Below are positions 49,768 through 58,951 of a stretch of 64,000 nucleotides of DNA, in pieces (the stretch's first letter is position 1; each line of letters opens with the position of its first letter). Source of the stretch: Poindextera sp041691315 (GTDB lineage: Bacteria > Pseudomonadota > Alphaproteobacteria > Caulobacterales > Caulobacteraceae). The stretch covers positions 1 through 64,000 of the forward strand of contig JBEPUW010000013.1 in assembly GCA_041691315.1 (NCBI GenBank), written 5' to 3'. Made by a program: the position numbers and the translations under genes. The notes beneath the pieces are model-generated. The model saw only the letters and a list, made by a program, of their open reading frames with translations, did no database searches and was not told the DNA's origin.

Positions 49768-50760
49768 TCAGGCGTCACGCAAACGCCGACGGCTCTCGGC
49801 AAGCTGCCAGCTCAGTAACATAGGGACGCCGACGCAGATGTCGCGGGCGCGCTTGAGCAAAGATAGCGCCAACGCCGCCTCGACCGGCAGGCCGAACAGC
49901 GGGCCGAGCAAGGCATAGGCGCCTTCCTGTACGCCAAGTCCGCTCGGCGCGACAAAGGCGGCGTTGCGGATGGCGAACATAAGGCTCTCGATCGCCGCTA
50001 CCGAGGCCAAGGGCAGCGGCCGGCCGATCAAGAACAGAATGAGCCAGGTTCCGCCGGCCGCGCCGAACCAGGCGAAGATGTGTACGCCGAGCCCGGTCCA
50101 CAATCGGGCCGGCTGGCCATAGGCCGCCTCGACCACCTTGGTGACCGCCGTGGCGTGATGGCCGGCCGCCGGCGCCAGGCGGTGAAACAGCCCCTCGATC
50201 AGGTTCAGCCCGCGCCGCTGCACGGCGATCAGAACGCCGACCAGGACCGCGGCGATGATCAGGCCGCCGGCGATGGTATAGAGCAACCGCTCGCCGCTCT
50301 TGGCGGCGAAACCGAGGTGGTTGGCGAGCAGACCGACGCCGACCAGCGTGTAGATCAGCTGGGCGACGATCTCGACGGTGGTGTCGACCATGCTGGAACC
50401 GAAGGCGACCGCGGTCGAGGTCCCGCCAAGCACCGTGGCCCGCGCGGCGATCACGAGGCCGCCCAGCTGCGAGAAGGGCAGCACGTCGGACGCCGCCTCG
50501 CGCAGCAGCCGGCTCCACATGAACAGCGGAATCCGCTCGGTGGGCTCGCCAAGCGCGACCAGCCACCAGGCCATGCCTAGGGGCACGAACAGGCAGAGCT
50601 GGGCCGCGATCACCGCCAGAAAGCCCGGAACGCCGATCGGCCGCATGGCCGCCAGCACGGACCCGAAATTGAAATAGCCGACGACCGCCGTGGCGACGAA
50701 GAGGCCGATCACGGCCGCTGCGATGGCCGTCGCCCGGGCGCGGGCGCGTGGATCGATCAT
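49768..50760 (-). CDS. hpnL: HpnL, hopanoid-associated membrane protein (LPG synthase-like)
   Basis: A 330-residue polytopic protein with about eight membrane helices of the lysylphosphatidylglycerol synthase transmembrane (UPF0104) family, with the conserved late AAFVAPSGLGVQEGAYALLGP motif. Found in hopanoid loci; function unresolved, perhaps lipid flipping. ATG 50760 overlaps the hpnI stop (ATGA), ruling out the start at 50811. Confidence 0.88.
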   Translation of the reverse strand: MIDPRARARATAIAAAVIGLFVATAVVGYFNFGSVLAAMRPIGVPGFLAVIAAQLCLFVPLGMAWWLVALGEPTERIPLFMWSRLLREAASDVLPFSQLGGLVIAARATVLGGTSTAVAFGSSMVDTTVEIVAQLIYTLVGVGLLANHLGFAAKSGERLLYTIAGGLIIAAVLVGVLIAVQRRGLNLIEGLFHRLAPAAGHHATAVTKVVEAAYGQPARLWTGLGVHIFAWFGAAGGTWLILFLIGRPLPLASVAAIESLMFAIRNAAFVAPSGLGVQEGAYALLGPLFGLPVEAALALSLLKRARDICVGVPMLLSWQLAESRRRLRDA

Positions 50761-51902
50761 GTGGCGGCGATCACGCCGTCGCGCTGCACGCGCAACCGAT
50801 TGCCGCGCCACTGGACCTGATCGCCGAAGATGGCGGCGATGAAGACGCCGAACGACATCAGGTCGCGCAGCGGGAGCAGCCAGAGCAGCCCGCGGTCGGA
50901 GGACATCCAGCGGCTGAGCCCATAGGCCTGCACCTGGCGCAAGATGACCAGGCCGGCCAGCAGCACCAGGCTCCAGCCGCTAAATCCGGTCAAGGCCGCG
51001 CCAAGCAGGGCCAGCGGCGTGACATGGATGATCACGCTGCCCAGATAGCCCGCCGGCTGCACCAGTCGGATGGTCCGCGCCCAGCGCAACTCGTGGGCCA
51101 GCACCTCGCCGGCGCTGGCCTCGGGAAAGACGTGGTCGATGACCATGGTCGGGCAGCCGATCCGCAAGCCCTTGGCCCGCACGGCCCGGCCCAGCTCAAA
51201 ATCGTCGGCCAGGAAATCGGCCAGGTGCTCCAGCCCGCCGATCGAGGCCAGCGTCTCGGCGCCCAGAGCCATGGTCGGACCGAGGCACGGATTGGCGCCC
51301 AGCATCTCGCCGACCAGGACGCTGGGCGCAAAGCGGGTGTTGACGTCAAGCGCCGCCAGCCGTGACCAGAAGCTTGCCGTCGGTCGTCCGCGATAGAGGC
51401 AGTGGACCATTCCGACCCCCGGCGCCTCGAGCGCGGCGACGATGCGGCCGAGCCCGTCCGGACCCAGGCGAACGTCGCTGTCGCTGATGACGACGATCTC
51501 GCCGCGGGCCTGGGCGGCCATGTTGATCAGGTTGCCGATCTTGCGGCTGGTCCCGTGCATGGTGGGGTCGCTGACCACGACGATATCGCGGTCGGGATGC
51601 TCGGCGCGCAAGCGCTCGGCGACCGCCAGGGCTGAATCAGCGGGATCCTGGACGCCAAGGATAATCTGCACCGGGCCGGCATAGGCCTGGGTGCAGAAAC
51701 TGACCAGGTTCTCGTAGAGTTCGGGCTCGTCGCCGTGCAGGGGTTTGAGGACGGTGATCGAAGGCTGCCCGGCCGCCGCCGCCGCCGGCCGGCGCAGAAA
51801 CCGCCAGGCCGCCCAGGTCGCCAGGCAGGCATAGACCGCGCCGCTGACCGCCAGGCCAACCACGACGATGCCCAGACCCACGATGATCGAGGCCAGGTTC
51901 AT
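50757..51902 (-). CDS. hpnI: HpnI, hopanoid glycosyltransferase
   Basis: A 381-residue ceramide-glucosyltransferase-like GT2 protein. N-terminal membrane helix, ITVLKPLHGDEPELYENLVSF, then VVISDSDVRLGPD (DXD) and the D...(Q/R)XXRW signature as ELRWARTIR; C-terminal helices anchor it. HpnI adds N-acetylglucosamine to bacteriohopanetetrol. It is coupled to hpnL by overlap and lies 26 bases after dxs. Confidence 0.9.
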   Translation of the reverse strand: MNLASIIVGLGIVVVGLAVSGAVYACLATWAAWRFLRRPAAAAAGQPSITVLKPLHGDEPELYENLVSFCTQAYAGPVQIILGVQDPADSALAVAERLRAEHPDRDIVVVSDPTMHGTSRKIGNLINMAAQARGEIVVISDSDVRLGPDGLGRIVAALEAPGVGMVHCLYRGRPTASFWSRLAALDVNTRFAPSVLVGEMLGANPCLGPTMALGAETLASIGGLEHLADFLADDFELGRAVRAKGLRIGCPTMVIDHVFPEASAGEVLAHELRWARTIRLVQPAGYLGSVIIHVTPLALLGAALTGFSGWSLVLLAGLVILRQVQAYGLSRWMSSDRGLLWLLPLRDLMSFGVFIAAIFGDQVQWRGNRLRVQRDGVIAAT

Positions 51903-51928
51903 TCTTCCGCTCCCCGCCGGGTCATCGG

Positions 51929-53743
51929 CTAGGCCGATTGGGCCAGGCGGGCTTCGATCGTGCGTACGATGTCTGCCGCGCCAAGACCGGCGCGCTCGTA
52001 CTGTTTGAACGGGTCGTCGTGATCCAGATAGGCGTCGGGCAGCTTCAGGGTGCGCATGACGAATCCGGTCCGCGCCAGGTCGTTGTTGACCACATAGTCC
52101 AGGACATGGCTGCCGAAGCCGCCGATCGCGCCTTCCTCAATGGTGATCAGCATCCGGTGATTGCGCACCAGCCGGCGGACCAGGGCCTCGTCGATCGGCT
52201 TGGCGAAGCGGGCGTCGGCCACGGTGCAGGAGACGCCGCGGCTGTGCAGGTGGTCCGCCGCCGACAGGCAGGCCTGCAGGCGGCCGCCCAGGCTGAGGAT
52301 GGCCACGTCCTTGCCTTCGCGCACCACGCGGCCCTTACCGATCGGCAGCACCTGGCCGCGCTCGGGCATCTCCAGTCCCCAGCCTTCGCCGCGCGGATAG
52401 CGCAGGGCGATGGGGCCGCTGTCATGGGCCGTGGCGGTGGCGACCATGTGCATCAGCTCCACCTCGTCGGCGGGGGCCATGACTGTGAAATTGGGCAGGC
52501 AGCAGAGATAGGCCAGGTCGAAACTGCCGGCATGGGTGGCGCCGTCCGCGCCGACCAGCCCGGCCCGGTCGAGCGCGAAGCGCACCGGCAGGTTCTGGAT
52601 CGCCACGTCGTGCACCACCTGGTCGTAGGCGCGCTGCAGGAAGGTGGAATAGATGGCGCAGAAGGGCCTGTAGCCCTCGGTCGCCATGCCGGCGGCGAAG
52701 GTCACGGCGTGTTGCTCGGCGATGCCGACGTCGAACATGCGGTCTGGAAAGCGCTGCTCGAACAGGTCGAGCCCGGTGCCGGACGGCATGGCCGCGGTAA
52801 TGGCAACGACCTTGTCGTCCGCCGCCGCCTCGGTGATCAGCGCGTCGGCGAAGACGCGGGTATAGGATGGGGCCTTCGGCGCCGACTTGGCCTGAACGCC
52901 CGAGACGATGTCGAACTTGGCGACCGCATGCAGCTTGTCGGCCGAGGCCGCGGCGGTGTGATAGCCATGCCCCTTCTCGGTGACCACGTGCAGCAGCACC
53001 GGCCGGTCCGTCGCGTCGTCGCGGATCGCCGCCAACTCGGTCACCAGCCGATCGACGTCGTGGCCGTCTATGGGGCCTATGTAGTGGAAACCCAGCGCCT
53101 CGAAAATCGAACCGCTCGGGGTCGTCGCAGGCTCGTCGCCGGCCTTTGGCGAGGTCAGCGTGTTCAGGTGACGGTGCAGGGCGCCGACCGGCGGGGCGAT
53201 CGACATGTTGTTGTCGTTCAGGATCACCAGCAGCCGGGTATCGCGCGCGCCGGCGTTGTTCAGCGCCTCATAGGCCATGCCGGCGCTCATGGCGCCGTCG
53301 CCGATCACCGCCACCACGTGATGGTCGCCGCGGGCCAGTTGCCGCGCCACCGCCATGCCGAGGCCCGACGAGATCGAGGTCGATGAGTGAGCGGCGCCGA
53401 ACGGATCGTATTCGCTCTCGGCGCGGCGGGTGAAGCCGGACAGGCCGCCGCCCTGGCGCAGGGTGGTTATGCGGTCGCGGCGGCCGGTGAGGATCTTGTG
53501 CGGATAGGCCTGGTGGCCGACGTCCCAGATCACCCGGTCGCGCGGCGTCTCGAAGACATAGTGCAGCGCGACCGTCAGTTCGACCACGCCGAGGCCGGCG
53601 CCGAAATGGCCGCCGGTGACCGACACCGCCTCGATGGTCGCCTGTCTCAACTCATCGGCGACCTGACGCATCTGCTCCGCGGACAGCCGACGCAGGTCCG
53701 CCGGCAGACTTATGCTGTCGAGGAGCGGGGTGCTGGTCGGCAT
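51929..53743 (-). CDS. dxs: 1-deoxy-D-xylulose-5-phosphate synthase
   Basis: A 604-residue thiamine-diphosphate enzyme making DXP from pyruvate and glyceraldehyde-3-phosphate, the entry to the MEP pathway. WDVGHQAYPHKILTGRR, AHSSTSISSGLGMA, the GDGAMSAGMAYEALN...NDNNMS ThDP/Mg motif and DVGIAEQHAVTFAAG with the catalytic Glu are present. Slightly shorter than the usual 620-640. It heads the minus-strand run dxs-hpnI-hpnL-hpnJ-hpnA-hpnB-hpnC-hpnD. Confidence 0.96.
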   Translation of the reverse strand: MPTSTPLLDSISLPADLRRLSAEQMRQVADELRQATIEAVSVTGGHFGAGLGVVELTVALHYVFETPRDRVIWDVGHQAYPHKILTGRRDRITTLRQGGGLSGFTRRAESEYDPFGAAHSSTSISSGLGMAVARQLARGDHHVVAVIGDGAMSAGMAYEALNNAGARDTRLLVILNDNNMSIAPPVGALHRHLNTLTSPKAGDEPATTPSGSIFEALGFHYIGPIDGHDVDRLVTELAAIRDDATDRPVLLHVVTEKGHGYHTAAASADKLHAVAKFDIVSGVQAKSAPKAPSYTRVFADALITEAAADDKVVAITAAMPSGTGLDLFEQRFPDRMFDVGIAEQHAVTFAAGMATEGYRPFCAIYSTFLQRAYDQVVHDVAIQNLPVRFALDRAGLVGADGATHAGSFDLAYLCCLPNFTVMAPADEVELMHMVATATAHDSGPIALRYPRGEGWGLEMPERGQVLPIGKGRVVREGKDVAILSLGGRLQACLSAADHLHSRGVSCTVADARFAKPIDEALVRRLVRNHRMLITIEEGAIGGFGSHVLDYVVNNDLARTGFVMRTLKLPDAYLDHDDPFKQYERAGLGAADIVRTIEARLAQSA

Positions 53744-53824
53744 AGAATCTGACGCTCCACTAACGGCGCTGAGCTAAACGCCTTCGCGTCGCCCTGTCGA
53801 GACGCAAGCAACGCCGCTCAGATG

Positions 53825-54127
53825 TTAGTGTGGCGCGGGCGCCACGGACTGCAGGGGCCCAACGGGCGTCTGGGCATGGTCTGCCTGGGCCGCCCTGATC
53901 ACGCCGCGGCAGGGCTCGGACACCTTGTCGAGGTTGCGGACCAGACAGTCGCGCACGCCGGGTATGTCAAAGGCCAGCGCATGCAGCCGGCAGTGAACGA
54001 AGGCGTCGCGGGTGCAGGCGTTACGCCAGGCCGGATTGATGCTGGCGTTGGCCGTGACCGGCGCGGCCATGGCGCCGGTTGCGAGAATCAGGGCCGCGGT
54101 CGCCATCGCGGTGCGCAACATGATCAT
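53825..54127 (-). CDS. Small exported cysteine-containing protein
   Basis: A 100-residue protein with a clear signal peptide (about 1-22, cleavage near AMA-AP) and a mature part holding four cysteines in a C(x7)C(x14)C(x10)C pattern (CTRDAFVHC, DCLVRNLDKVSEPC). The DA...C...L..LS..C spacing resembles single cysteine-rich repeats of small periplasmic proteins. GGAG six bases before ATG 54127 fixes the start. Periplasmic, probably disulfide-bonded; function unknown. Confidence 0.7.
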   Translation of the reverse strand: MIMLRTAMATAALILATGAMAAPVTANASINPAWRNACTRDAFVHCRLHALAFDIPGVRDCLVRNLDKVSEPCRGVIRAAQADHAQTPVGPLQSVAPAPH

Positions 54128-54461
54128 TTACGTCTCCTAACGCCCCACTCACGGGACCGGCCCACGACAGGCAGCCGGCGCCGATGGGCCATCAGCCCAT
54201 TTCGCCAAGGTTTTCAGAGGTAGTGGCGCGGGCGACGGCCTGCAACCGGCCTTGTGTCGTATATGCGTCACGTCAGGTTACCAATCGTTAGCTGCACTGC
54301 GGGGCTTCTGCCCCCACGCGCGGCCGTCGCATATGTCGTTGAGCCCGCGCTCGAGGCCTGCATACTTTTACGTAGAAAACAGTATACGGCGAGGCCGCGC
54401 CGGTTGCGGCGGTCGCCCGACCTAGGGTTGGGTCTGCAGGATTTTGATCGAGGTTTATTGC
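54128..54461. other. Gap upstream of the monooxygenase gene
   Basis: 334 bases without a gene, separating the small exported protein (minus) from the monooxygenase (plus). An AT-rich island near 54355-54390 holds a possible operator, described separately. TTGAGC at 54339 could be a -35 element with ATACTT at 54362 as a weak -10. Confidence 0.35.
54362..54385. promoter_or_regulatory. Possible regulator-binding dyad before the monooxygenase gene
   Basis: A 24-bp imperfect palindrome with ATACT and AGTAT ends and about 8 of 12 matching positions per half, 77 bases before the start codon. Its size fits a TetR-type operator, but no regulator gene is adjacent. Confidence 0.3.
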
Positions 54462-56282
54462 ATGACGACAACGACGGAGCCGCGGACCGCCGCGACCGGG
54501 CCGATCGACAAGAAGGCGCTGCTGGCCAGGTACATCGCCGAACGCGACAAGCGCCTGCGCGCCGACGGCAACGCCCAGTATCTCGAGTTGAAGGGCAACC
54601 TGGCCCACTATCTGGACGATCCCTACACGCCCTTTGTCGAGCGTGAACCGAAGACCGACCACGTCACCTTCGCCTTTGTCGGCGGCGGCTTCGCCGGCCT
54701 GGTCACCGGCGCGCGGCTGGTCGAGGCCGGGGTCACTGACGTGCGCATCGTCGAAAAGGGCGGCGACTTCGGCGGCACCTGGTACTGGAACCGCTATCCC
54801 GGCGCCCAGTGCGACACCGCCTCGATGGTCTACATGCCCTTGCTCGAAGAGACCGGGCACATGCCGACCGAAAAGTACGCCCACGCGCCGGAAATTCTGG
54901 CCCAGTGCCAGCGCATCGGCCGCCAGTATGGCCTTTATGACAACGCCCTCTTCCACACCGAGGTCGAGGCTCTGAGCTGGGACGAGCAAAACGCCCGCTG
55001 GGTGATCCAGACCAATCGCGGCGACCGTTTCACCGCCAGCTTCGTCGGCCTGGGCACCGGGCCGCTGCACGTCGCCAAGCTGCCCGGCATTCCGGGCATC
55101 TCCAGCTTCAAGGGCCACGCCTTCCACACCAGCCGCTGGGACTACGCCTATACCGGTGGCGATCCGAACGGCGCAGCCATGACCAGGCTGGCCGACAAGC
55201 GGGTGGCGATCATCGGCACCGGCGCCACCTCGGTGCAGGCGGTGCCGCACCTGGCCCGCGCCTGTAAGCACCTCTACGTGGTCCAGCGCACGCCGTCGTC
55301 GGTGGACGTGCGCGCCAATGTCCCGATCGATCCCGACTGGTTCGCCGGCATCGCCACCCCGGGTTGGCAAAGGCGCTGGCTGGAGAACTTCACCGCCAAC
55401 CAGGCCGGCGGGACGGCCGAGGAAGACCTGGTCATGGACGGCTGGACCGACCTTTCCCGGCGCATCCGCGCCAAGATCGGCGAGTTGCCGCCCGAGGACC
55501 GCGTGCCGCTAAAGATGCTGGCCGCCTACGAGGACAGCGACTTCGAGAAGATGGAGGAGATCCGCGCCCGCGCCGAGGCGGTCGTTCAGGACCGTGAGAC
55601 GGCGGAAAAGCTCAAGGCCTGGTATCGCCAACTCTGCAAGCGGCCGTGCTTCCACGACGCCTATCTGCACGCCTTCAACGAACCCAGCACCCGCCTGATC
55701 GACACCGACGGCCAGGGCGTCGAGAAGATCACCGAGAAGGGCTTCGTGGTCGCCGGCGTCGAATACGAGGTCGACTGCATCATCTATGCCTCGGGCTTCG
55801 AGGTCGGCACCGAATACAAGCGCCGCGCCGGCTTCGACCTGACCGGACGCGACGGACTGAAGCTGTCGCAGGCCTGGGCGGAGGGCATGAAGACCAAGCA
55901 CGGCATCCATGTGCATGGCTTTCCCAACGCCTTCTTCGTGCAGCCGACGCAAGGCGCCAACCTGATCTCCAACGTGCCGCACAACCTGACCGAATCGGGC
56001 CGCACCATCGCCATGACCGTCAAGCACGCCCTGGACGGCGGCTTCCGCGAGGTCGAGGTCACAGAGGAGGCGCAAGCCGCCTGGGTGGCCCTGTTGCTGA
56101 CCGGCATGGGCCGCATGATGGGCGCGCCCGACTGCACGCCCGGCTACTACAACAACGAGGGCCAGACCCCCGGACCCGGCGCGCAGCTGAACGTCGGCTA
56201 TCCGGCCGGCCCGACCGCCTTCTTCAGCTACATCGACGAATGGCGCAGTTCGGGCGCGTTCGAGGGCCTGGCGTTTTCCTGA
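54462..56282 (+). CDS. Flavin-containing/Baeyer-Villiger-type monooxygenase
   Basis: A 606-residue FAD/NADPH monooxygenase. FAD motif FVGGGFAGLVTGARLVEAG, the GGTWYWNRYPGAQCD segment, the Baeyer-Villiger fingerprint FKGHAFHTSRWDY (FxGxxxHxxxW with Asp), and NADPH motif VAIIGTGATSVQ. An extra N-terminal helix (about 20-60) matches longer members. Such enzymes insert oxygen next to a ketone to give an ester or lactone. GAGG eight bases before ATG 54462 fixes the start. An esterase gene follows 13 bases later and could cleave the ester product. Substrate unknown. Confidence 0.88.
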   Translation: MTTTTEPRTAATGPIDKKALLARYIAERDKRLRADGNAQYLELKGNLAHYLDDPYTPFVEREPKTDHVTFAFVGGGFAGLVTGARLVEAGVTDVRIVEKGGDFGGTWYWNRYPGAQCDTASMVYMPLLEETGHMPTEKYAHAPEILAQCQRIGRQYGLYDNALFHTEVEALSWDEQNARWVIQTNRGDRFTASFVGLGTGPLHVAKLPGIPGISSFKGHAFHTSRWDYAYTGGDPNGAAMTRLADKRVAIIGTGATSVQAVPHLARACKHLYVVQRTPSSVDVRANVPIDPDWFAGIATPGWQRRWLENFTANQAGGTAEEDLVMDGWTDLSRRIRAKIGELPPEDRVPLKMLAAYEDSDFEKMEEIRARAEAVVQDRETAEKLKAWYRQLCKRPCFHDAYLHAFNEPSTRLIDTDGQGVEKITEKGFVVAGVEYEVDCIIYASGFEVGTEYKRRAGFDLTGRDGLKLSQAWAEGMKTKHGIHVHGFPNAFFVQPTQGANLISNVPHNLTESGRTIAMTVKHALDGGFREVEVTEEAQAAWVALLLTGMGRMMGAPDCTPGYYNNEGQTPGPGAQLNVGYPAGPTAFFSYIDEWRSSGAFEGLAFS

Positions 56283-56295
56283 GCCGAGAGGCGAC

Positions 56296-57264
56296 ATGAC
56301 CGACCCGCTCGCCAACGGCGACTTCGTCATCGGCCCGGACTATGCGCCGGCGCCGGAGCTGGCGGTTCAGCCGGGCGCGCCGGCCGGGGTCGTGCACGCC
56401 TTCACCCTGGAATCGCGCGACAGCCGGCTCTATCCGGGCATCCGGCGGCTGGAAAACGAGGTCACCCGACGCCGCGACGCCTTCGGCAATCGCATCGCCG
56501 CCGAGGATCACGAACAGTCTACGCCAGGACCTTATACGCGGACGGTGTGGGTCTATGTGCCGGCGCAGTACAGGCCCGGGACGCCCGCGCCGTTCATCAT
56601 GGCCCAGGACGGCTACCTGTATCTGAACCGCCTGCCGCGGGTGCTGGACAGCCTGATCGCCGCCGGGCGCGTCCCGCCGATGATCGCCATCATGGTCGAC
56701 AACGGCGGCGGCGACGCCCAGGGCTCGCAGCGCGGGCTGGAATACGACACCCTCTCGGGGCTCTACAGCGACTTCATCGAAACCGAACTGCTGCCGCGGG
56801 TCGCGGCCGAGACCGGCGTCGCCCTCAGCGACGACCCGGATGCGCGCGCCGTCATGGGCGTGAGTTCCGGCGCCGCCTGCGCCTTCACCATGGCCTGGGT
56901 CCACCCCGAGCGGTATCGCCGCGTCCTCTCCTACTCGGGCACCTATGTGAACCAGCAGTCGCCGCCCAACCCAGAGACGCCACGCGGCGCATGGGAGTAT
57001 CACGCGACGCTGGTCCCACAGGCCGAGCGCAAGCCGCTGCGGATTTGGCTGGAAGTCGGCGAAAAGGACCTGCACCCCGACGACCCGGAAGAGACCTGGC
57101 ACAACTGGCCCCTGGCCAACCAGCGCATGGCCGCCGCCCTCGCCGCCAAGGGCTATCCCTACCGCTTCACCTTCTCCCGCGACGGCCGCCACGCCGACCC
57201 TCGCGTGCTGGAACAGACCCTGCCGGCGGCGCTGGAATGGCTCTGGCAGGACTATCCGCGCTGA
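56296..57264 (+). CDS. Putative esterase, alpha/beta hydrolase (enterochelin esterase-like)
   Basis: A 322-residue esterase-D/Fes-like alpha/beta hydrolase. Nucleophile in GVSSGAAC (Gly-x-Ser-x-Gly), probable Asp in VGEKDLHPDD and His in DGRHADPRV. VWVYVPAQYRPGTPAPFIMAQDG is the family entry segment. Cotranscribed with the monooxygenase (13-base gap, GAGG before ATG). The pair could degrade a ketone by oxidation to ester, then hydrolysis; this is inferred from context only. Confidence 0.85.
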   Translation: MTDPLANGDFVIGPDYAPAPELAVQPGAPAGVVHAFTLESRDSRLYPGIRRLENEVTRRRDAFGNRIAAEDHEQSTPGPYTRTVWVYVPAQYRPGTPAPFIMAQDGYLYLNRLPRVLDSLIAAGRVPPMIAIMVDNGGGDAQGSQRGLEYDTLSGLYSDFIETELLPRVAAETGVALSDDPDARAVMGVSSGAACAFTMAWVHPERYRRVLSYSGTYVNQQSPPNPETPRGAWEYHATLVPQAERKPLRIWLEVGEKDLHPDDPEETWHNWPLANQRMAAALAAKGYPYRFTFSRDGRHADPRVLEQTLPAALEWLWQDYPR

Positions 57265-57311
57265 GCCATGGCTGCGATAAGCGGCGCGATTGAACCCGCA
57301 AACCGAACAAA

Positions 57312-58313
57312 GTGACGCAATACCAATCCCATAGGCTCTCTATCGCCCCGATGATGGACTGGACCGACCGGCATTGCCGGCGGCTGCATCGGTCGCTGTC
57401 GGGCCGCGCGCTGCTCTATACCGAGATGCTGACGGCGCAGGCGGTGATGCATGGGGATCGGGCCAAGCTCTTGGGCGGCGACGCGGCGGATGGGCCTGTA
57501 GCGCTGCAGCTGGGCGGAGCGGACCCCGTGCAGGTGGCGGAAGCGGCGCGGATCGGGGAGGGGTTCGGCTATGCCGAGATCAACCTCAATGTCGGCTGTC
57601 CGTCCGATCGGGTGCAGAGCGGGCGGTTCGGCGCCTGCCTGATGCGCGAGCCCGCGCTGGTGGCGGCGTGCATGGCCGAGGTCATGGCCGCCGTGGGCGT
57701 GCCGGCGACGGTCAAGTGCCGGCTCGGGGTGGATGACCAGGAGCCGGAGGAGGGCCTGTTCCGCCTGGTCGAACTGTGCGCCGCCGCCGGGGTGACCACC
57801 TTTGTCGTGCATGCGCGCAAGGCCTGGCTGCAGGGGCTGTCGCCGAAGCAGAACCGGGACATCCCGCCGCTCGACTATGGCCTGGTCTACCGGCTGAAGG
57901 CCGAGCGCCCGGACCTGACCGTGGTGATCAACGGCGGCATCGGCTCGCTGGAGGAGGCGGAGGCGCATCTGAAGCAAGTCGATGGCGTCATGCTGGGCCG
58001 CGCAGCCTATCACGAGCCCGGCCTGCTGGGCGCGGTCGATCGGCGCTTCTTCGATCCGGCGGCGCTCGAGGTGGATGGGTTCGAGGCGGTGGCGCGCTAC
58101 CGGGCGCACATGGCGCGCGAACTGGAGCGCGGGACCAGCCTGCACACCCTGATCCGGCCGATGCTGGGGCTGTTCCATGGCGCCCCGGGCGCGCGGGCCT
58201 GGCGGCGGATCCTGACGGTGGAATCGACGGTGAAGGGGGCGGAGCTGGCGGTGGTCGACCGCGCCCTGGAGGCGTTGCGGACCGCGGCGGAGCGGCGGCT
58301 GGAGCTGGCTTAG
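57312..58313 (+). CDS. dusA: tRNA-dihydrouridine(20/20a) synthase
   Basis: A 333-residue FMN-dependent TIM-barrel enzyme reducing U20/U20a of the tRNA D-loop. SIAPMMDWTDRHCRRLHR, LQLGGADP, the catalytic cysteine in NLNVGCPSDRVQSGRFGACLM and FVVHARKAWLQGLSPKQNR are the DusA marks. GTG start. It overlaps the retropepsin-like gene tail to tail by four bases. Confidence 0.95.
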   Translation: MTQYQSHRLSIAPMMDWTDRHCRRLHRSLSGRALLYTEMLTAQAVMHGDRAKLLGGDAADGPVALQLGGADPVQVAEAARIGEGFGYAEINLNVGCPSDRVQSGRFGACLMREPALVAACMAEVMAAVGVPATVKCRLGVDDQEPEEGLFRLVELCAAAGVTTFVVHARKAWLQGLSPKQNRDIPPLDYGLVYRLKAERPDLTVVINGGIGSLEEAEAHLKQVDGVMLGRAAYHEPGLLGAVDRRFFDPAALEVDGFEAVARYRAHMARELERGTSLHTLIRPMLGLFHGAPGARAWRRILTVESTVKGAELAVVDRALEALRTAAERRLELA

Positions 58314-58834
58314 GGTCGCAGGATCAGGGCCGACCTGGTCGCCTCGAACTGGCTCAGCCGGCCGAGATAGGTCATGCCGAGCAAGGACTGTTTAAGCCCG
58401 CTCTCGATCACATAGGCGTCGACATTGTCGACCTCGGCGCCGGCCACGGCGACGGTGTTGAGCTTGACCTCGGCGGCCCGCGCCTGGCCGCTGGCGGTGG
58501 TGACGCTGAAGGCATAGTTCAGGGTCTTGGGGTCGAAGCCCAGCCTGAGGGCGTCATCGGGGGTCAGGGCCACGGCGCTGGCGCCGGTATCGACCAGGAA
58601 GCGCACCTCTTCGCCGTTGACCGCCGCCTCGGCCCAATAGTGGCCGTCGTCCGACTTGACGATCGAGGCGGGCTGGCCGACCGCCGGGGCGGTGTCGGCC
58701 TGCGGCGTCGCGATCTGGGCCTCGGCCTGGCGCAGCGGCGGGCCGGAATGGTCGTGCGACAGCGAGATCACCGCCTCGGCGCTGGCCGCGGCGGAGACCG
58801 CGCCGATCAGAGCGATCGCGGCCAGCCTCAACAT
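58310..58834 (-). CDS. Retropepsin-like aspartic protease domain protein (TIGR02281-like)
   Basis: A 174-residue exported protein: signal peptide (MLRLAAIALIGAVSAAASA), a polar linker, then a single retropepsin-like domain with FLVDTGASAVALT (the Asp-Thr-Gly active-site loop) and a late hydrophobic SLLGMTYLGRL strand. Retropepsins work as dimers. Periplasmic location is likely; the natural substrate is unknown. ATG 58834 was chosen over 58852; both keep the signal peptide. Convergent with dusA. Confidence 0.82.
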   Translation of the reverse strand: MLRLAAIALIGAVSAAASAEAVISLSHDHSGPPLRQAEAQIATPQADTAPAVGQPASIVKSDDGHYWAEAAVNGEEVRFLVDTGASAVALTPDDALRLGFDPKTLNYAFSVTTASGQARAAEVKLNTVAVAGAEVDNVDAYVIESGLKQSLLGMTYLGRLSQFEATRSALILRP

Positions 58835-58951
58835 AGTCCGACACCCCGCCATAATGGCTTTGTCAGGCCGTTTCTCGGCCCCTTGGCGGCGACTATGCGC
58901 CGGGACCGGTTTGCAACCGGTGAATCAGGGGCGATAGTTGGTCTGACGCCC

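Noticed and set aside
57776..58951. Upstream extension of the DHFR-like gene
   Set aside because: It is an out-of-frame shadow of dusA and the mirror of the retropepsin gene; ATG 58952 gives a complete domain.
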